Shown: in pieces, positions 44,788-53,150 of the stretch
How positions within the stretch are numbered: position 1 is the first letter of the stretch
Layout of the letters: each line of letters begins with the position of its first letter
From: an uncultured archaeon
GTDB taxonomy: Archaea > Halobacteriota > Methanosarcinia > Methanosarcinales > Methanoperedenaceae
Direction: 5' to 3'
DNA: 64,000 bases
Assembly (NCBI GenBank): GCA_902386205.1
Contig: CABMIH010000041.1
Location: forward strand, 1 to 64,000
Translations under genes and position numbers: made by a program
The notes under the pieces: generated by a model
Database searches by the model: none
What the model saw: the letters and a program-made list of their open reading frames with translations, nothing else
Told to the model about the DNA's origin: nothing

Positions 44788-45546
44788 ATGGGGAGGGAAG
44801 ATATCAGGCGATTAGAAGAAATGGATGAATTTTACGAATTAGCAATTGTTCAAAAAGATGCATGGGGTTTAGAGGATATCGATGTACTCCCCGCACATAT
44901 ATTGAGGGTTGCCTCAACCTTAATGGGTCCAAATGGAATAGTTCTTGGATATTTTATTGATGAAAAGTTGGTTGGATATATCCTGACATTCCCAACATCA
45001 AATCCCAGAGAAGTACTTCTCGATATGCTGGCTGTGTCTCCGGATTATCAGAGCCAGGGTATCGGTTATAATTTAATGTTGGAATTAAGAAAAATAATGT
45101 TAGCTCAGGATATTGATAAAATATTTTGGACATACGATCCGCTGGAAAGCGTTAATGCGAATTTATATATCAAAAAACTTGGAGGTGTTATTTTCCGTCA
45201 TTTGATAGATTATTATGGCAGTATAGATTCCAAAATTCATTCGGGTCTTCCTACTGATAGATTTATGGTGGAATGGAATATTCGAAGCAAACGTGTAGAA
45301 AACAGAATTAAAAATGAAAATGAAAAAGTTAATCATATTTCTGATAACAAAGAGATAAAACATGTCGAGATTCCTCTTAATATCCAGGAGCTAAAAAATA
45401 AGGATATTAATGTAGCAATAGAGTGGAGAATGAAAACACGAAAATTATTTGATGAGTATATTGAAAAAAAGAAATTGATGGGAATAGATTTTATTCATGA
45501 TCAAATTAATCAAAAAGGAATATATATATTCAAGAGAGAACTCTGA
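44788..45546 (+). CDS. GNAT-family acetyltransferase (COG3375-like)
   Basis: The 252-residue protein has the GNAT acetyl-CoA loop LAVSPDYQSQGIGYNLMLEL and the marker KIFWTYDPLESVNANLYIKK. LGGVIFRHLIDYYGS and GLPTDRFMVEWNIRSK follow, typical of COG3375 proteins. A charged C-terminal part of about 80 residues follows the catalytic domain. GTGAGG lies just before the ATG, 18 bases after the aminotransferase stop, so the two form a transcription unit and may act on one substrate (amino transfer, then N-acylation). AT-rich like its partner. Confidence 0.82.
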   Translation: MGREDIRRLEEMDEFYELAIVQKDAWGLEDIDVLPAHILRVASTLMGPNGIVLGYFIDEKLVGYILTFPTSNPREVLLDMLAVSPDYQSQGIGYNLMLELRKIMLAQDIDKIFWTYDPLESVNANLYIKKLGGVIFRHLIDYYGSIDSKIHSGLPTDRFMVEWNIRSKRVENRIKNENEKVNHISDNKEIKHVEIPLNIQELKNKDINVAIEWRMKTRKLFDEYIEKKKLMGIDFIHDQINQKGIYIFKREL

Positions 45547-45554
45547 ATCGAATT

Positions 45555-46145
45555 TTACTTAATAAAAAGTGTTCGGAATGTACGCAATGGAAATCCATAA
45601 TAGTGATTTATCGGTGGAAATATCCCTTCGCTTGCTGAGCGGACTTCTTCGATAGAGTAAAATGCTTTCGGATCGAACCTCTTGATAATTCCTACTACAT
45701 TATCCACATCCCTCCGTCTTATGGCTGTATAAATGAGTTTTACCTGACCGGTAGCCCCCTCGCCATAAAAACTTGTAACTCCGTAGCCCTCAGATTTAAT
45801 ATTTTCCACTAATCTTGTGGAGTCTTTTTTTGCGATAACCCGAACCACCACTGTGCCCACTGCTATTTTCTCTTCTATCGAGATGCCAACAAAAATTCCC
45901 GTTGCAAAACCACCTGCATAAGCCAAATAATATGCAATACTGGTTAGATGTGTCATAATCTGTCCTATTGCAAAAAGCCATATCATTATTTCAAAAAATC
46001 CTAAGAACGTAGCCAGGAATTTCCTGCCTCTTGAAACAGAGATGATACGGATCGTATCAAGAGTCATATCCAAGACTCGAGCAGTAAAGATAAGTAATGG
46101 AATGATGATTAATGAAAATGTTTCTGAACTTTCGACATTGAACAT
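45555..46145 (-). CDS. UPF0316 / DUF2179 membrane protein
   Basis: The 196-residue protein has three N-terminal helices (LIIIPLLIFTARVLDMTLDT, then FFEIMIWLFAIGQIM) and a soluble DUF2179-like domain (GYGVTSFYGEGATGQVKLIY, then TAIRRRDVDNVVGIIKRFDP). These match UPF0316 proteins, whose function is unassigned. It is convergent with the GNAT gene, eight bases apart. Confidence 0.88.
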   Translation of the reverse strand: MFNVESSETFSLIIIPLLIFTARVLDMTLDTIRIISVSRGRKFLATFLGFFEIMIWLFAIGQIMTHLTSIAYYLAYAGGFATGIFVGISIEEKIAVGTVVVRVIAKKDSTRLVENIKSEGYGVTSFYGEGATGQVKLIYTAIRRRDVDNVVGIIKRFDPKAFYSIEEVRSASEGIFPPINHYYGFPLRTFRTLFIK

Positions 46146-46218
46146 ATGATTCTCGTTTTTCTATGGATTATCCATTTCATATAAGACTTCTGTCTTAATA
46201 AATATTGGCATCCGCGGA

Positions 46219-46452
46219 TCATCCGTTCTGATTCATTCTATCTGATGGCGCCCTTTCGATCCTCGTCTTGAGCTGGATTTTCTTCTGTCCCCTGAATAAT
46301 CCAACATTAACTACATCACCCACATCATGTTTGGTGATCACTTTGATAAGATCTTTGACATTGTTGATCTTTGCATCATCTATCAATAATTATATCTCCG
46401 ATCTCAATGCCCGATCTATCGACTTCACTTCCCGGAACCAATTTCGTCAAAA
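46219..46452 (-). pseudogene. Frameshifted PDZ-domain fragment (HtrA-like protease C-terminus)
   Basis: One minus frame reads LVPGSEVDRSGIEIGDIIID, then a stop. The next frame continues without loss: DDAKINNVKDLIKVITKHD, then VGDVVNVGLFRGQKKIQLK and TRIERAP. Together they make a standard PDZ domain of DegP/HtrA-type proteases, split by one frameshift near 46381. The catalytic protease domain is absent upstream. Confidence 0.8.
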
Positions 46453-46499
46453 TTTTTCACACTATCACCCCATACAAAAAATTTATCTTTCAATAATTT

Positions 46500-46632
46500 T
46501 TTGCGGCTTTATGGGATATGTATCTTGCAGTTTTTCGATGGGACTGAGGCCATCATTACGGCCAACAAGTATCTCTACAAAGGGAAAGACGACGAAAAAA
46601 TCAGGGGGCGCTTTCATAAAGAGAGGTTTTTT
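46500..46632 (+). pseudogene. C-terminal remnant of the HExxH peptidase
   Basis: FAALWDMYLA at 46500 onward matches SATLWDIYLA of the intact peptidase at 28614-30167. The frame then shifts and continues as FFDGTEAIITANKYLYKGK, then DDEKIRGRFHKERF, which matches the last 35 residues of that protein. About 38 codons in between are deleted. It is a decayed copy. Confidence 0.8.
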
Positions 46633-46828
46633 CTAATTGAATGCATTTCATTTTTGACCCGCCAGTTTTGGTTTTTGCAGCTTCTTTTATGCCGGCATTA
46701 ATTGCCCCGCATGGGTCATCATCCACCCTCACTGGCATTATGGCTACTACCCTTCCGGGATCTATCACAAATATTTTATATTTATCTATGTACGGCTTTT
46801 CCCATTCCGACATATCCCATTCCGACAT
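46601..46828 (-). CDS. Small protein of unknown function (75 aa), 3' end over a remnant
   Basis: AAGGAG at about ten bases before the ATG supports a real start. The protein reads MSEWDMSEWEKPYIDKYKIF, then VIDPGRVVAIMPVRVDDDPC and GAINAGIKEAAKTKTGG. The opening WDMSEW repeat comes from a 12-base tandem duplication. The last 15 residues lie over the peptidase remnant, so the original C-terminus was probably replaced. Family not recognised. Confidence 0.45.
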   Translation of the reverse strand: MSEWDMSEWEKPYIDKYKIFVIDPGRVVAIMPVRVDDDPCGAINAGIKEAAKTKTGGSKMKCIQLEKTSLYESAP

Positions 46829-46945
46829 CTTTCAATCACTCCTTAATGTGAAATATGAACAATATCTATTTAAATGATTAGTTTCTTATTTTATATGGCG
46901 AGTGGCTGTGACTTCTTATATGCCTGACATCGAAAAGGGTGTTCA

Positions 46946-48658
46946 ATGAAATTCCACCATGATATTGTTATTGTAGGTGCCGGTCTTGCCGGTCTGCGGG
47001 CGGCTGTTGAATGTGTGGAAAAAGCAGATATTGCAATAGTCAGCAAGGTCCTTCCCACGCGGTCACATTCAGGTGCGGCCCAGGGAGGGATTACAGCCTC
47101 CATTGGAAATGAGGAAGAAGATCACTGGGAATGGCATATGTTCGATACAGTCAAGGGAAGCGATTACCTTGCAGACCAGGATGCAGTGGAGATAATGGTC
47201 AGGGATGCCCCCAGGGTGATATATGAACTTGAGCATATGGGAGTCCCCTTCAGCCGGAACACGGTTGGCAGGATCGCACAAAGAAATTTCGGGGGGCATA
47301 CACGGGACTATGGCAAGAAACCTGTAAAAAGGGCATGCCATGTCTCGGACAGGACCGGAAGGGTGGTTCTTGATACGCTGTATGACCAGTGCCTCCGCCA
47401 TAAGGTAAAGTTCTACCCTGAGCACTATGTCCTTTCTCTCGTTCTTGAAGATGGGAGGTGCGACGGGATGATTGCCTATGATCTCTCATCAGGCGAACTT
47501 AATCTCATTGAAGCAAAAGCCGTCCTCCTCGCAACAGGAGGTTGCGGCAGGATCTTTAAGACCACATCAAATGGATTCGCCTCTACCGGCGATGGTCTTA
47601 ACCTGGCGCACAGGGCAGGGATACCTCTTATGGATATGGAATTCGTCCAGTTCCATCCAACCGGGCTTTATCCTCTGGGAATTCTTGTGAGTGAAGCGGC
47701 AAGGGGGGAAGGCGCGATCTTGCGGAACAACCAGGGCGAGAGATTCATGGAACGATACGCTCCGACCGTAAAAGACCTGGCTGCCAGGGATGTTGTCTCA
47801 AGGGCAATTCTCACTGAGGTGCGGGAGGGCAGGGGTTTTGAAGGGGGTTTTGTGCACCTTGACCTCACGCACCTGGGAGAAGAAAAAATACTTGAGAAGC
47901 TTTGGGAGATCACTTCTTTTGTTAGGATATACCTGGGCATAGATCCAGTGCATGAGCCCATACCGGTTTATCCCACATGCCACTACATCATGGGGGGCAT
48001 CCCTACCGATGCTGAAGGAAGGGTGCTGAAGGATGAGTCGAGGACGGTCACAAAAGGATTGTACGCTGCGGGAGAATGCGCCTGCGTGTCCGTGCACGGC
48101 GCGAACAGGCTCGGGTGCAATTCCCTGCTTGATACGCTCGTATTCGGGCGAAGAGCCGGATTGGCAATGAAGGAAGATATTGCGAAAATTGAATATCACC
48201 CAGTCTCTGATGAGCCACTGGAAAAAGCAAAGGAGTTGATAGGCGGCCTGCTTGACAATAAAGGCCCTGAAAAAATCGCTATTATCAGGCGAAATATGCA
48301 GTCGCTGATGATGGATCATTGCTCGGTCTTCAGGGACGAGGACAATTTGGGAATCGGGCTTGAAGAGATACGGTCGCTCAAAAAGCGCTTGAGGAACGTG
48401 GAGATCGTAAATAAAGGCAGGTATTTCAATTATGAACTTATGGAAGCGATCGAGCTGGGACATCAGCTTGACCTGGCAGAGGTGATACTCTTGAGCGCTT
48501 TCCGCAGAAAAGAGAGTCGCGGGGCCCACTTCAGGGAAGATTTCCCTGCAAGGGATGACACGAACTTCCTAAAACATACTCTTGTCTTCCCGGGTGGGGA
48601 AGTGAGATATAAATCAGTGACAGTAACGAGATATCATCCTGAAGCGAGGGTGTATTGA
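46946..48658 (+). CDS. sdhA: Succinate dehydrogenase/fumarate reductase flavoprotein subunit
   Basis: The 570-residue FAD subunit starts [20 protein letters not shown], has [20 protein letters not shown] (flavin His region), and the catalytic motifs [20 protein letters not shown] and [40 protein letters not shown] follows. It interconverts succinate and fumarate. The stop overlaps the sdhB ATG. Direction of catalysis and the membrane partner cannot be deduced. Confidence 0.95.
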   Translation: MKFHHDIVIVGAGLAGLRAAVECVEKADIAIVSKVLPTRSHSGAAQGGITASIGNEEEDHWEWHMFDTVKGSDYLADQDAVEIMVRDAPRVIYELEHMGVPFSRNTVGRIAQRNFGGHTRDYGKKPVKRACHVSDRTGRVVLDTLYDQCLRHKVKFYPEHYVLSLVLEDGRCDGMIAYDLSSGELNLIEAKAVLLATGGCGRIFKTTSNGFASTGDGLNLAHRAGIPLMDMEFVQFHPTGLYPLGILVSEAARGEGAILRNNQGERFMERYAPTVKDLAARDVVSRAILTEVREGRGFEGGFVHLDLTHLGEEKILEKLWEITSFVRIYLGIDPVHEPIPVYPTCHYIMGGIPTDAEGRVLKDESRTVTKGLYAAGECACVSVHGANRLGCNSLLDTLVFGRRAGLAMKEDIAKIEYHPVSDEPLEKAKELIGGLLDNKGPEKIAIIRRNMQSLMMDHCSVFRDEDNLGIGLEEIRSLKKRLRNVEIVNKGRYFNYELMEAIELGHQLDLAEVILLSAFRRKESRGAHFREDFPARDDTNFLKHTLVFPGGEVRYKSVTVTRYHPEARVY

Positions 48659-49377
48659 TGATAATGAATTTCAGGATTTTCAGGTATGACCCGGAAAAGG
48701 ATGATGAACCTTACTACCGGGATTACGAGATAGAGGCCGACCCGAAGGACAGGATACTTGACTGCCTTAACAGGATCAGAGCGGAAAAGGACCCCACCCT
48801 GTCCTTCAGGATGTCCTGCGGCCACGGCGTGTGCGGATCTGACGGGATGAGGATAAACGGCGCAAGCGCCCTTGCATGCCAGAAGCTGGTCAGGGATTTT
48901 AAGGAGAATGAGGAAGTGCTTATCGAACCTTTGCAGGTATTCAGGGTTGTAAAGGATCTGATCGTTGATTTGGATCCATTCTTCGAACGGTACAATTCCA
49001 TCAGGCCTTATCTTATTACGAAAAATCCTGTCCCGGATAAAGAACGGTTCCAGTCCGTTGAAGAACACAGGACGTTTGAGGATGCCATCCGCTGCATCCT
49101 TTGCGCCTGCTGCACTGCTTCATGTCCCGTCAACCAGGATAAAGCGACCGAGGCTTATATCGGCCCTGCCTCGCTTGTCCGGGCTTTCCGGTATCTTTTC
49201 GATTCAAGGGATGAAGGTTCAACTGAGAGGATCGCCCTTCTGGATAATAAGGATGGGGCGTGGGGATGCCAGACAAAATGGATGTGTACGAAGGTATGTC
49301 CCAAGGAGATACCTGTTACGAAAGAGATATTTGAGATCAAGAAGCGCATATTGGAGAGTAGAAAAGGTAAAAAATAG
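48658..49377 (+). CDS. sdhB: Succinate dehydrogenase/fumarate reductase iron-sulfur subunit
   Basis: The 239-residue protein has a plant-ferredoxin-type 2Fe-2S domain (RMSCGHGVCGSDGMRINGAS, then ALACQK) and a bacterial ferredoxin domain with CILCACCTASCPVNQ and GCQTKWMCTKVCPKEIP for the other two clusters. The ATG at 48658 overlaps the sdhA stop (TGATG). It lacks the CCG domains of thiol:fumarate reductase TfrB, so it is a true SdhB type. No SdhC/D gene follows: the next gene lies on the other strand nine bases away. Confidence 0.95.
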   Translation: MIMNFRIFRYDPEKDDEPYYRDYEIEADPKDRILDCLNRIRAEKDPTLSFRMSCGHGVCGSDGMRINGASALACQKLVRDFKENEEVLIEPLQVFRVVKDLIVDLDPFFERYNSIRPYLITKNPVPDKERFQSVEEHRTFEDAIRCILCACCTASCPVNQDKATEAYIGPASLVRAFRYLFDSRDEGSTERIALLDNKDGAWGCQTKWMCTKVCPKEIPVTKEIFEIKKRILESRKGKK

Positions 49378-49385
49378 GTACCGTT

Positions 49386-50342
49386 TTATCTTTTTCTGGA
49401 CAGTACCGTTATCAGCAGTGCTGAAATTGCCAGGAGCGCTTCAAAGGCCGGTGTTTTTGTCGTTGCAGTAGGTTGACCTGTTGCAGTTATTGGTGTTGTC
49501 GGCATTGGTGTTGCAGCTGATAGAGCTGTTGCATCTATAAACCCATTATCAACGCCTGCTTTACCGTAGTGACACCTGTAACACCACCCGTTGCTGGTTG
49601 TGATCTGCGTGAAAGCTGCTGGCTTTGTATCCAGATTAATATGGCAGCTTTTGCACTTGCTGTCGGTTCCATTGTAATCATATGCATGGTTGTTTTCGCC
49701 AAGCATCCAGTCCGAAAAAGCCGGATTGATCGCTGTAGAAGTGCTCGGATGGATGGCAGCGGTAGGCAAATAAGAATTTAATTGGGATGCTGTTCCAAGT
49801 ACGTTGATCTCGAGTGTCTGAGGACTCGTCTTAAGGGACAACAGGACATAGGCATACTGTTCCGGGATATCATTAGAGCCGTCAGAGTATATTACAACCG
49901 GATGTTCTCCCTGTCCTTTGGAGAACGTCTGTATCCGGTAGGTCGGATCCGAAAGGTTTCCGATGACCGTCACCCTCAACTTCTGCCCCACGAACTGATT
50001 GATAGCTGTCGCCGTATCATCGATCCGCGTTGGAACAAGGTCATCGGCAAGGTCATTTACCCTGATAAAATAATCACCTGCATCAATTCCGCTCAGGTTG
50101 AACTGAACTGTGCCTCCAGAAACATCGCCATTTATCATAACTATTCCATCCGGGCTGGTCAGTTCAGCCTTTGTAATGGAAGTTGCTTTGACATCCCCTT
50201 CACCGTCAAGCCCGGGCTGAAGGCTTAGCATTAATTTGCCCCCTGTTGCTGCCTGCACAACAGTGGATCCCATACTTAATGAAAAACAGATCAAAAGACC
50301 TGTGGCTATATAGCTTACCATATTCCTTTTGCGAGTATTCAT
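49386..50342 (-). CDS. Surface-anchored diheme c-type cytochrome with C-terminal sorting-type anchor
   Basis: The 318-residue exported protein has a signal peptide (about residues 1-32, ending VVQAA). A roughly 180-residue beta-rich domain without hemes follows. Near residues 230-260 are two heme c motifs, CKSCH and CYRCH. A Thr/Pro-rich linker and a terminal TPAFEALLAISALLITVLSR anchor resemble archaeosortase (PGF/PEF-CTERM) signals. That suggests it is cleaved and lipid-anchored on the outside. GGGAGG precedes the ATG. It converges with sdhB. It probably moves electrons at the cell surface. Confidence 0.85.
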   Translation of the reverse strand: MNTRKRNMVSYIATGLLICFSLSMGSTVVQAATGGKLMLSLQPGLDGEGDVKATSITKAELTSPDGIVMINGDVSGGTVQFNLSGIDAGDYFIRVNDLADDLVPTRIDDTATAINQFVGQKLRVTVIGNLSDPTYRIQTFSKGQGEHPVVIYSDGSNDIPEQYAYVLLSLKTSPQTLEINVLGTASQLNSYLPTAAIHPSTSTAINPAFSDWMLGENNHAYDYNGTDSKCKSCHINLDTKPAAFTQITTSNGWCYRCHYGKAGVDNGFIDATALSAATPMPTTPITATGQPTATTKTPAFEALLAISALLITVLSRKR

Positions 50343-50542
50343 GATATTCCTCCCGAAGAACTGATTGGAGCCAACACAATCCCATATTAGCTTTCAATTG
50401 CTCTTATCTCAATGTAATATTTTTTCTTTGCAACATATATTTTACTATCATGGAACCACCATTGATTTGCACAATTATCTTTAAATCCATTTCCTTTGTG
50501 CAGCCAGCTCTATTTTTTCAATAATGGAAATCGTGCTGCATT

Positions 50543-50743
50543 TCATTCCCGCTTCTTCGCCTCAACCGGCAGGAAAAATGTGAAGCTGCTACCTTCACCG
50601 TACCTGCTCTCTACCATAATCCTTCCCCCGTGGAGTTCCACAAGCTGCTTTGTTATGGCAAGTCCAAGCCCTGCCCCATCATATTTTCTTGTGAGTCCCG
50701 AATCAAGCTGTTCGAACTTCTGGAATAGTTTCGGTATATCTTC
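50543..50743 (-). pseudogene. Histidine kinase ATPase-domain C-terminal fragment
   Basis: 66 codons read EDIPKLFQKFEQLDSGLTRK, then YDGAGLGLAITKQLVELHGG and GEGSSFTFFLPVEAKK. This is the F box to G2 box end of a HATPase domain. A stop codon directly precedes it and no start exists, so the rest of the kinase is gone. The flanks, 50343-50542 and 50744-50928, show no gene; the latter should carry the promoter of the next gene. Confidence 0.8.
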
Positions 50744-50928
50744 CTAATGGAATGAGGGGTCAGGAAATCGTTAATTATATCAGGAACAAAAGACCTGGCG
50801 CTTTATTTAATATGAATTTTGTAAATTACCTTGTAAATTTGAACTGAAAGATTGTATATTAATTTATGCAAAAACCATTATATACTCATAACCAGAATAG
50901 TTAATATGTTGATTTAAGGGGGTAAAAT

Positions 50929-51228
50929 ATGCCAAAAGAAGCACAAAATACTTTTGAACAGAATATGGAAGCAATGAGCAAAATGTCTCCTGCCGAAGTG
51001 CAGGCCAAGATCAAAGAATTAGATAAGATCTGCATCTGCGGAAAATGCCCTACCTATATTGGAACAGGGGAAAAGAAACTCACATTTTGTGCGATCGGGA
51101 AAAGCACAATAATCAAGAAAGATAAAGGCTGCCTGTGTCCCGGCTGTCCTGTCCAGAAGGCAATGGCTCTCAGGTGGGACCGTTACTGCCTCAAAGGTTC
51201 TGGAATGGAACAGTCCCGGATGAAATAA
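50929..51228 (+). CDS. DUF2769-like cysteine-rich protein
   Basis: The 99-residue protein has cysteines in ICICGKCPTYIGTG, LTFCAIGKS and GCLCPGCPVQKAM. That pattern resembles DUF2769 proteins seen mostly in methanogens and may bind metal or an iron-sulfur cluster. AAGGGGG precedes the ATG. It lies 16 bases before the rubredoxin-FMN gene, so cotranscription is likely. Function unknown. Confidence 0.75.
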   Translation: MPKEAQNTFEQNMEAMSKMSPAEVQAKIKELDKICICGKCPTYIGTGEKKLTFCAIGKSTIIKKDKGCLCPGCPVQKAMALRWDRYCLKGSGMEQSRMK

Positions 51229-51244
51229 TCTTAAACCGTTAAAT

Positions 51245-52474
51245 ATGGCTAAATGGCTGTGTACGGTCTGCAATATCTATGTTTACGATGAGGAGAGGGG
51301 CGACTCCCAAACAGGTATCAGTCCGAACACAGAAGTTTCGGAGTTTCCCGATTCCTGGAAATGTCCTGTCTGCGGGGCGGCTAAAGATAAACTTGTCATT
51401 ATCCCGGAAGAAGAATACTGGCAGAAAGCCAGGGCTTATACTGACTTTACAGAGAAAAAAGAGGAAAAAAGAAGCATCCTGGTCGGTGTTGATAACCCGT
51501 TAACCGTGCCTGAATTCAGGCAGGAATACGGGATGCCCCTGGGACTGCGCGGCATTGGACAGGGTCTTACATATCTTGCCAATTTTTCCGCCCTCTCAAG
51601 ATACAGGCTGAAAAAAAGGCTTATCTCAAAGCATGAAGACCCGTTTATTGAGACTGATTTCCTGGGAACAAAAGTAAGTATGCCAGTTTTAGGCGCTCCC
51701 ATGAGCGGCCTGAGCTACGTGAGCAATATAACGGAAGAGGATTTTGCCTACAATATCCTGGAAGGATGTAAAGTCGCAGGGACTATCGGATGTACAGGTA
51801 ACACATCAAGGGACTATGAAATGATACATCCTGCGATAATGGCACTCAAGAAAGTTAACGGTCACGGGGTGAACATTTTCAAGCCACAGTCCCAGGATGT
51901 CCTGATAGACCTGATAAAACAATCCGAGAAAGAAAAAGCGGTGGCTGCAGGCGTTGATATAGACGGGGCAGGCTCTGTGAACTTTGCGCTTGCCGGAAAG
52001 CCTGTTTACAGGAAAACGATAGATGAAATTAAAGAACTTAGAAATTCAACGGGGCTTCCGTTCATTATTAAGGGAGTTATGTGTATAGAGGATGCTCTTG
52101 CGGCTGCTGAAGCCGGGGCAGATGTCATAGGCATTTCCAATCATGGCGGCAGGGTGCTGGATTCAGGATTGGGGGTTGCGGATGTACTTCCTGAGATCGT
52201 AAAAGCTGTAAGGGATACCGATAACGGTGAAAATATCGTGATCACGGCAGACGGGGGAGTAAGAACAGGATTTGATGTTGTCAAAATGCTGGCTCTGGGG
52301 GCGGATTTTGTTCTCCTGGGAAGGCCGCTTGCAAGAGAGGCAGTTTCAAACGGGGTCGAAGGTGTCAGGAGGATACTGGAATATTTAAGAACAGATATAA
52401 AAATTGCAATGATAATGACTTCCTGCAATACACTGGAAGACATTAATGAAGGAATTCTTATGAGAGAGCCATAA
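51245..52474 (+). CDS. Rubredoxin-fused FMN-dependent oxidoreductase (2-hydroxyacid oxidase/GltS-like TIM barrel)
   Basis: The 409-residue fusion has residues 1-60 as rubredoxin (WLCTVCNIYVYDEERGD, then WKCPVCGAAKDKLVII). It is followed by an FMN TIM barrel with PVLGAPMSGLSYVSNITEED, then IGISNHGGRVLDSGLGVADV and ITADGGVRTGFDVVKMLALG. The barrel resembles alpha-hydroxyacid oxidases and the glutamate synthase FMN domain. The built-in rubredoxin would deliver or accept electrons one at a time. Substrate unknown; a peroxide, nitro or quinone reduction role is possible in this context. Confidence 0.85.
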   Translation: MAKWLCTVCNIYVYDEERGDSQTGISPNTEVSEFPDSWKCPVCGAAKDKLVIIPEEEYWQKARAYTDFTEKKEEKRSILVGVDNPLTVPEFRQEYGMPLGLRGIGQGLTYLANFSALSRYRLKKRLISKHEDPFIETDFLGTKVSMPVLGAPMSGLSYVSNITEEDFAYNILEGCKVAGTIGCTGNTSRDYEMIHPAIMALKKVNGHGVNIFKPQSQDVLIDLIKQSEKEKAVAAGVDIDGAGSVNFALAGKPVYRKTIDEIKELRNSTGLPFIIKGVMCIEDALAAAEAGADVIGISNHGGRVLDSGLGVADVLPEIVKAVRDTDNGENIVITADGGVRTGFDVVKMLALGADFVLLGRPLAREAVSNGVEGVRRILEYLRTDIKIAMIMTSCNTLEDINEGILMREP

Positions 52475-52508
52475 ATGAATTTGAATGTCAGGGAAAAGGA
52501 GAGAGAAT

Positions 52509-53147
52509 ATGCTTAAGGTTTACATAATTTTCTATACCCGCTACGGCAACACATTAAAACTTGCAGAAATAATCGCAGAAGGCGTTCGTTCTGTTAAAGA
52601 TTGCGATGCGATATTGCGCAGGACTGCCGAACTTGCTCCTGAAGATATCATTAAAAAGGACGAGCGATGGAAAAAAGCCAGAGGATCCTCAAAGATCATT
52701 CCTGAAGCAAAAACAAGCGACCTCTTTGATGCCGATGCTGTTATATTTGGAACTCCCACACGCTATGGCAATATGAGTTCGTCATTAAAGGATTTCATAG
52801 ACAAGACTGCCGGGGTATGGGTAAAAGGCGGCCTTGTCGGAAAGGTGGGCGCTGCTTTTACCTCAAGCACCTCGATCCACGGCGGGCAGGAAACCACGCT
52901 CCTGACAATGTTCCTTCCGATGCTCCATCATGGAATGATAATCGCGGGAATTCCTTATTCCGAGGATAAATTATTCACAACGACAGCAGGCGGCTCCCCC
53001 TATGGAGCCTCATCAGTAACTGGCATGATGGCGGACCGGCCGCCCACGGAAGAAGCAGAAGCACTCGCCAGGGCACTGGGTAGAAGGGTCGCCGAACTTG
53101 CTATGAAACTGAAACTTGGCGAGGAAGCTATAAAAAAACAGGGATAA
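52509..53147 (+). CDS. wrbA: NAD(P)H:quinone oxidoreductase, WrbA type
   Basis: The 212-residue flavodoxin-fold protein starts MLKVYIIFYTRYGNTLKLAE (phosphate loop). It has DAVIFGTPTRYGNMSSSLKD and GGQETTLLTMFLPMLHHGMI, which are WrbA hallmarks. It reduces quinones with two electrons to avoid radicals. A GGAGAG site precedes the ATG at 52509; the longest frame starts earlier at 52485. It is 34 bases after the rubredoxin-FMN gene and three bases before the next gene. Confidence 0.93.
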   Translation: MLKVYIIFYTRYGNTLKLAEIIAEGVRSVKDCDAILRRTAELAPEDIIKKDERWKKARGSSKIIPEAKTSDLFDADAVIFGTPTRYGNMSSSLKDFIDKTAGVWVKGGLVGKVGAAFTSSTSIHGGQETTLLTMFLPMLHHGMIIAGIPYSEDKLFTTTAGGSPYGASSVTGMMADRPPTEEAEALARALGRRVAELAMKLKLGEEAIKKQG

Positions 53148-53150
53148 AAT

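Noticed and set aside
43399-45546. Ectoine synthesis operon
   Set aside because: The GNAT has COG3375 marks rather than EctA and no EctC gene is present.
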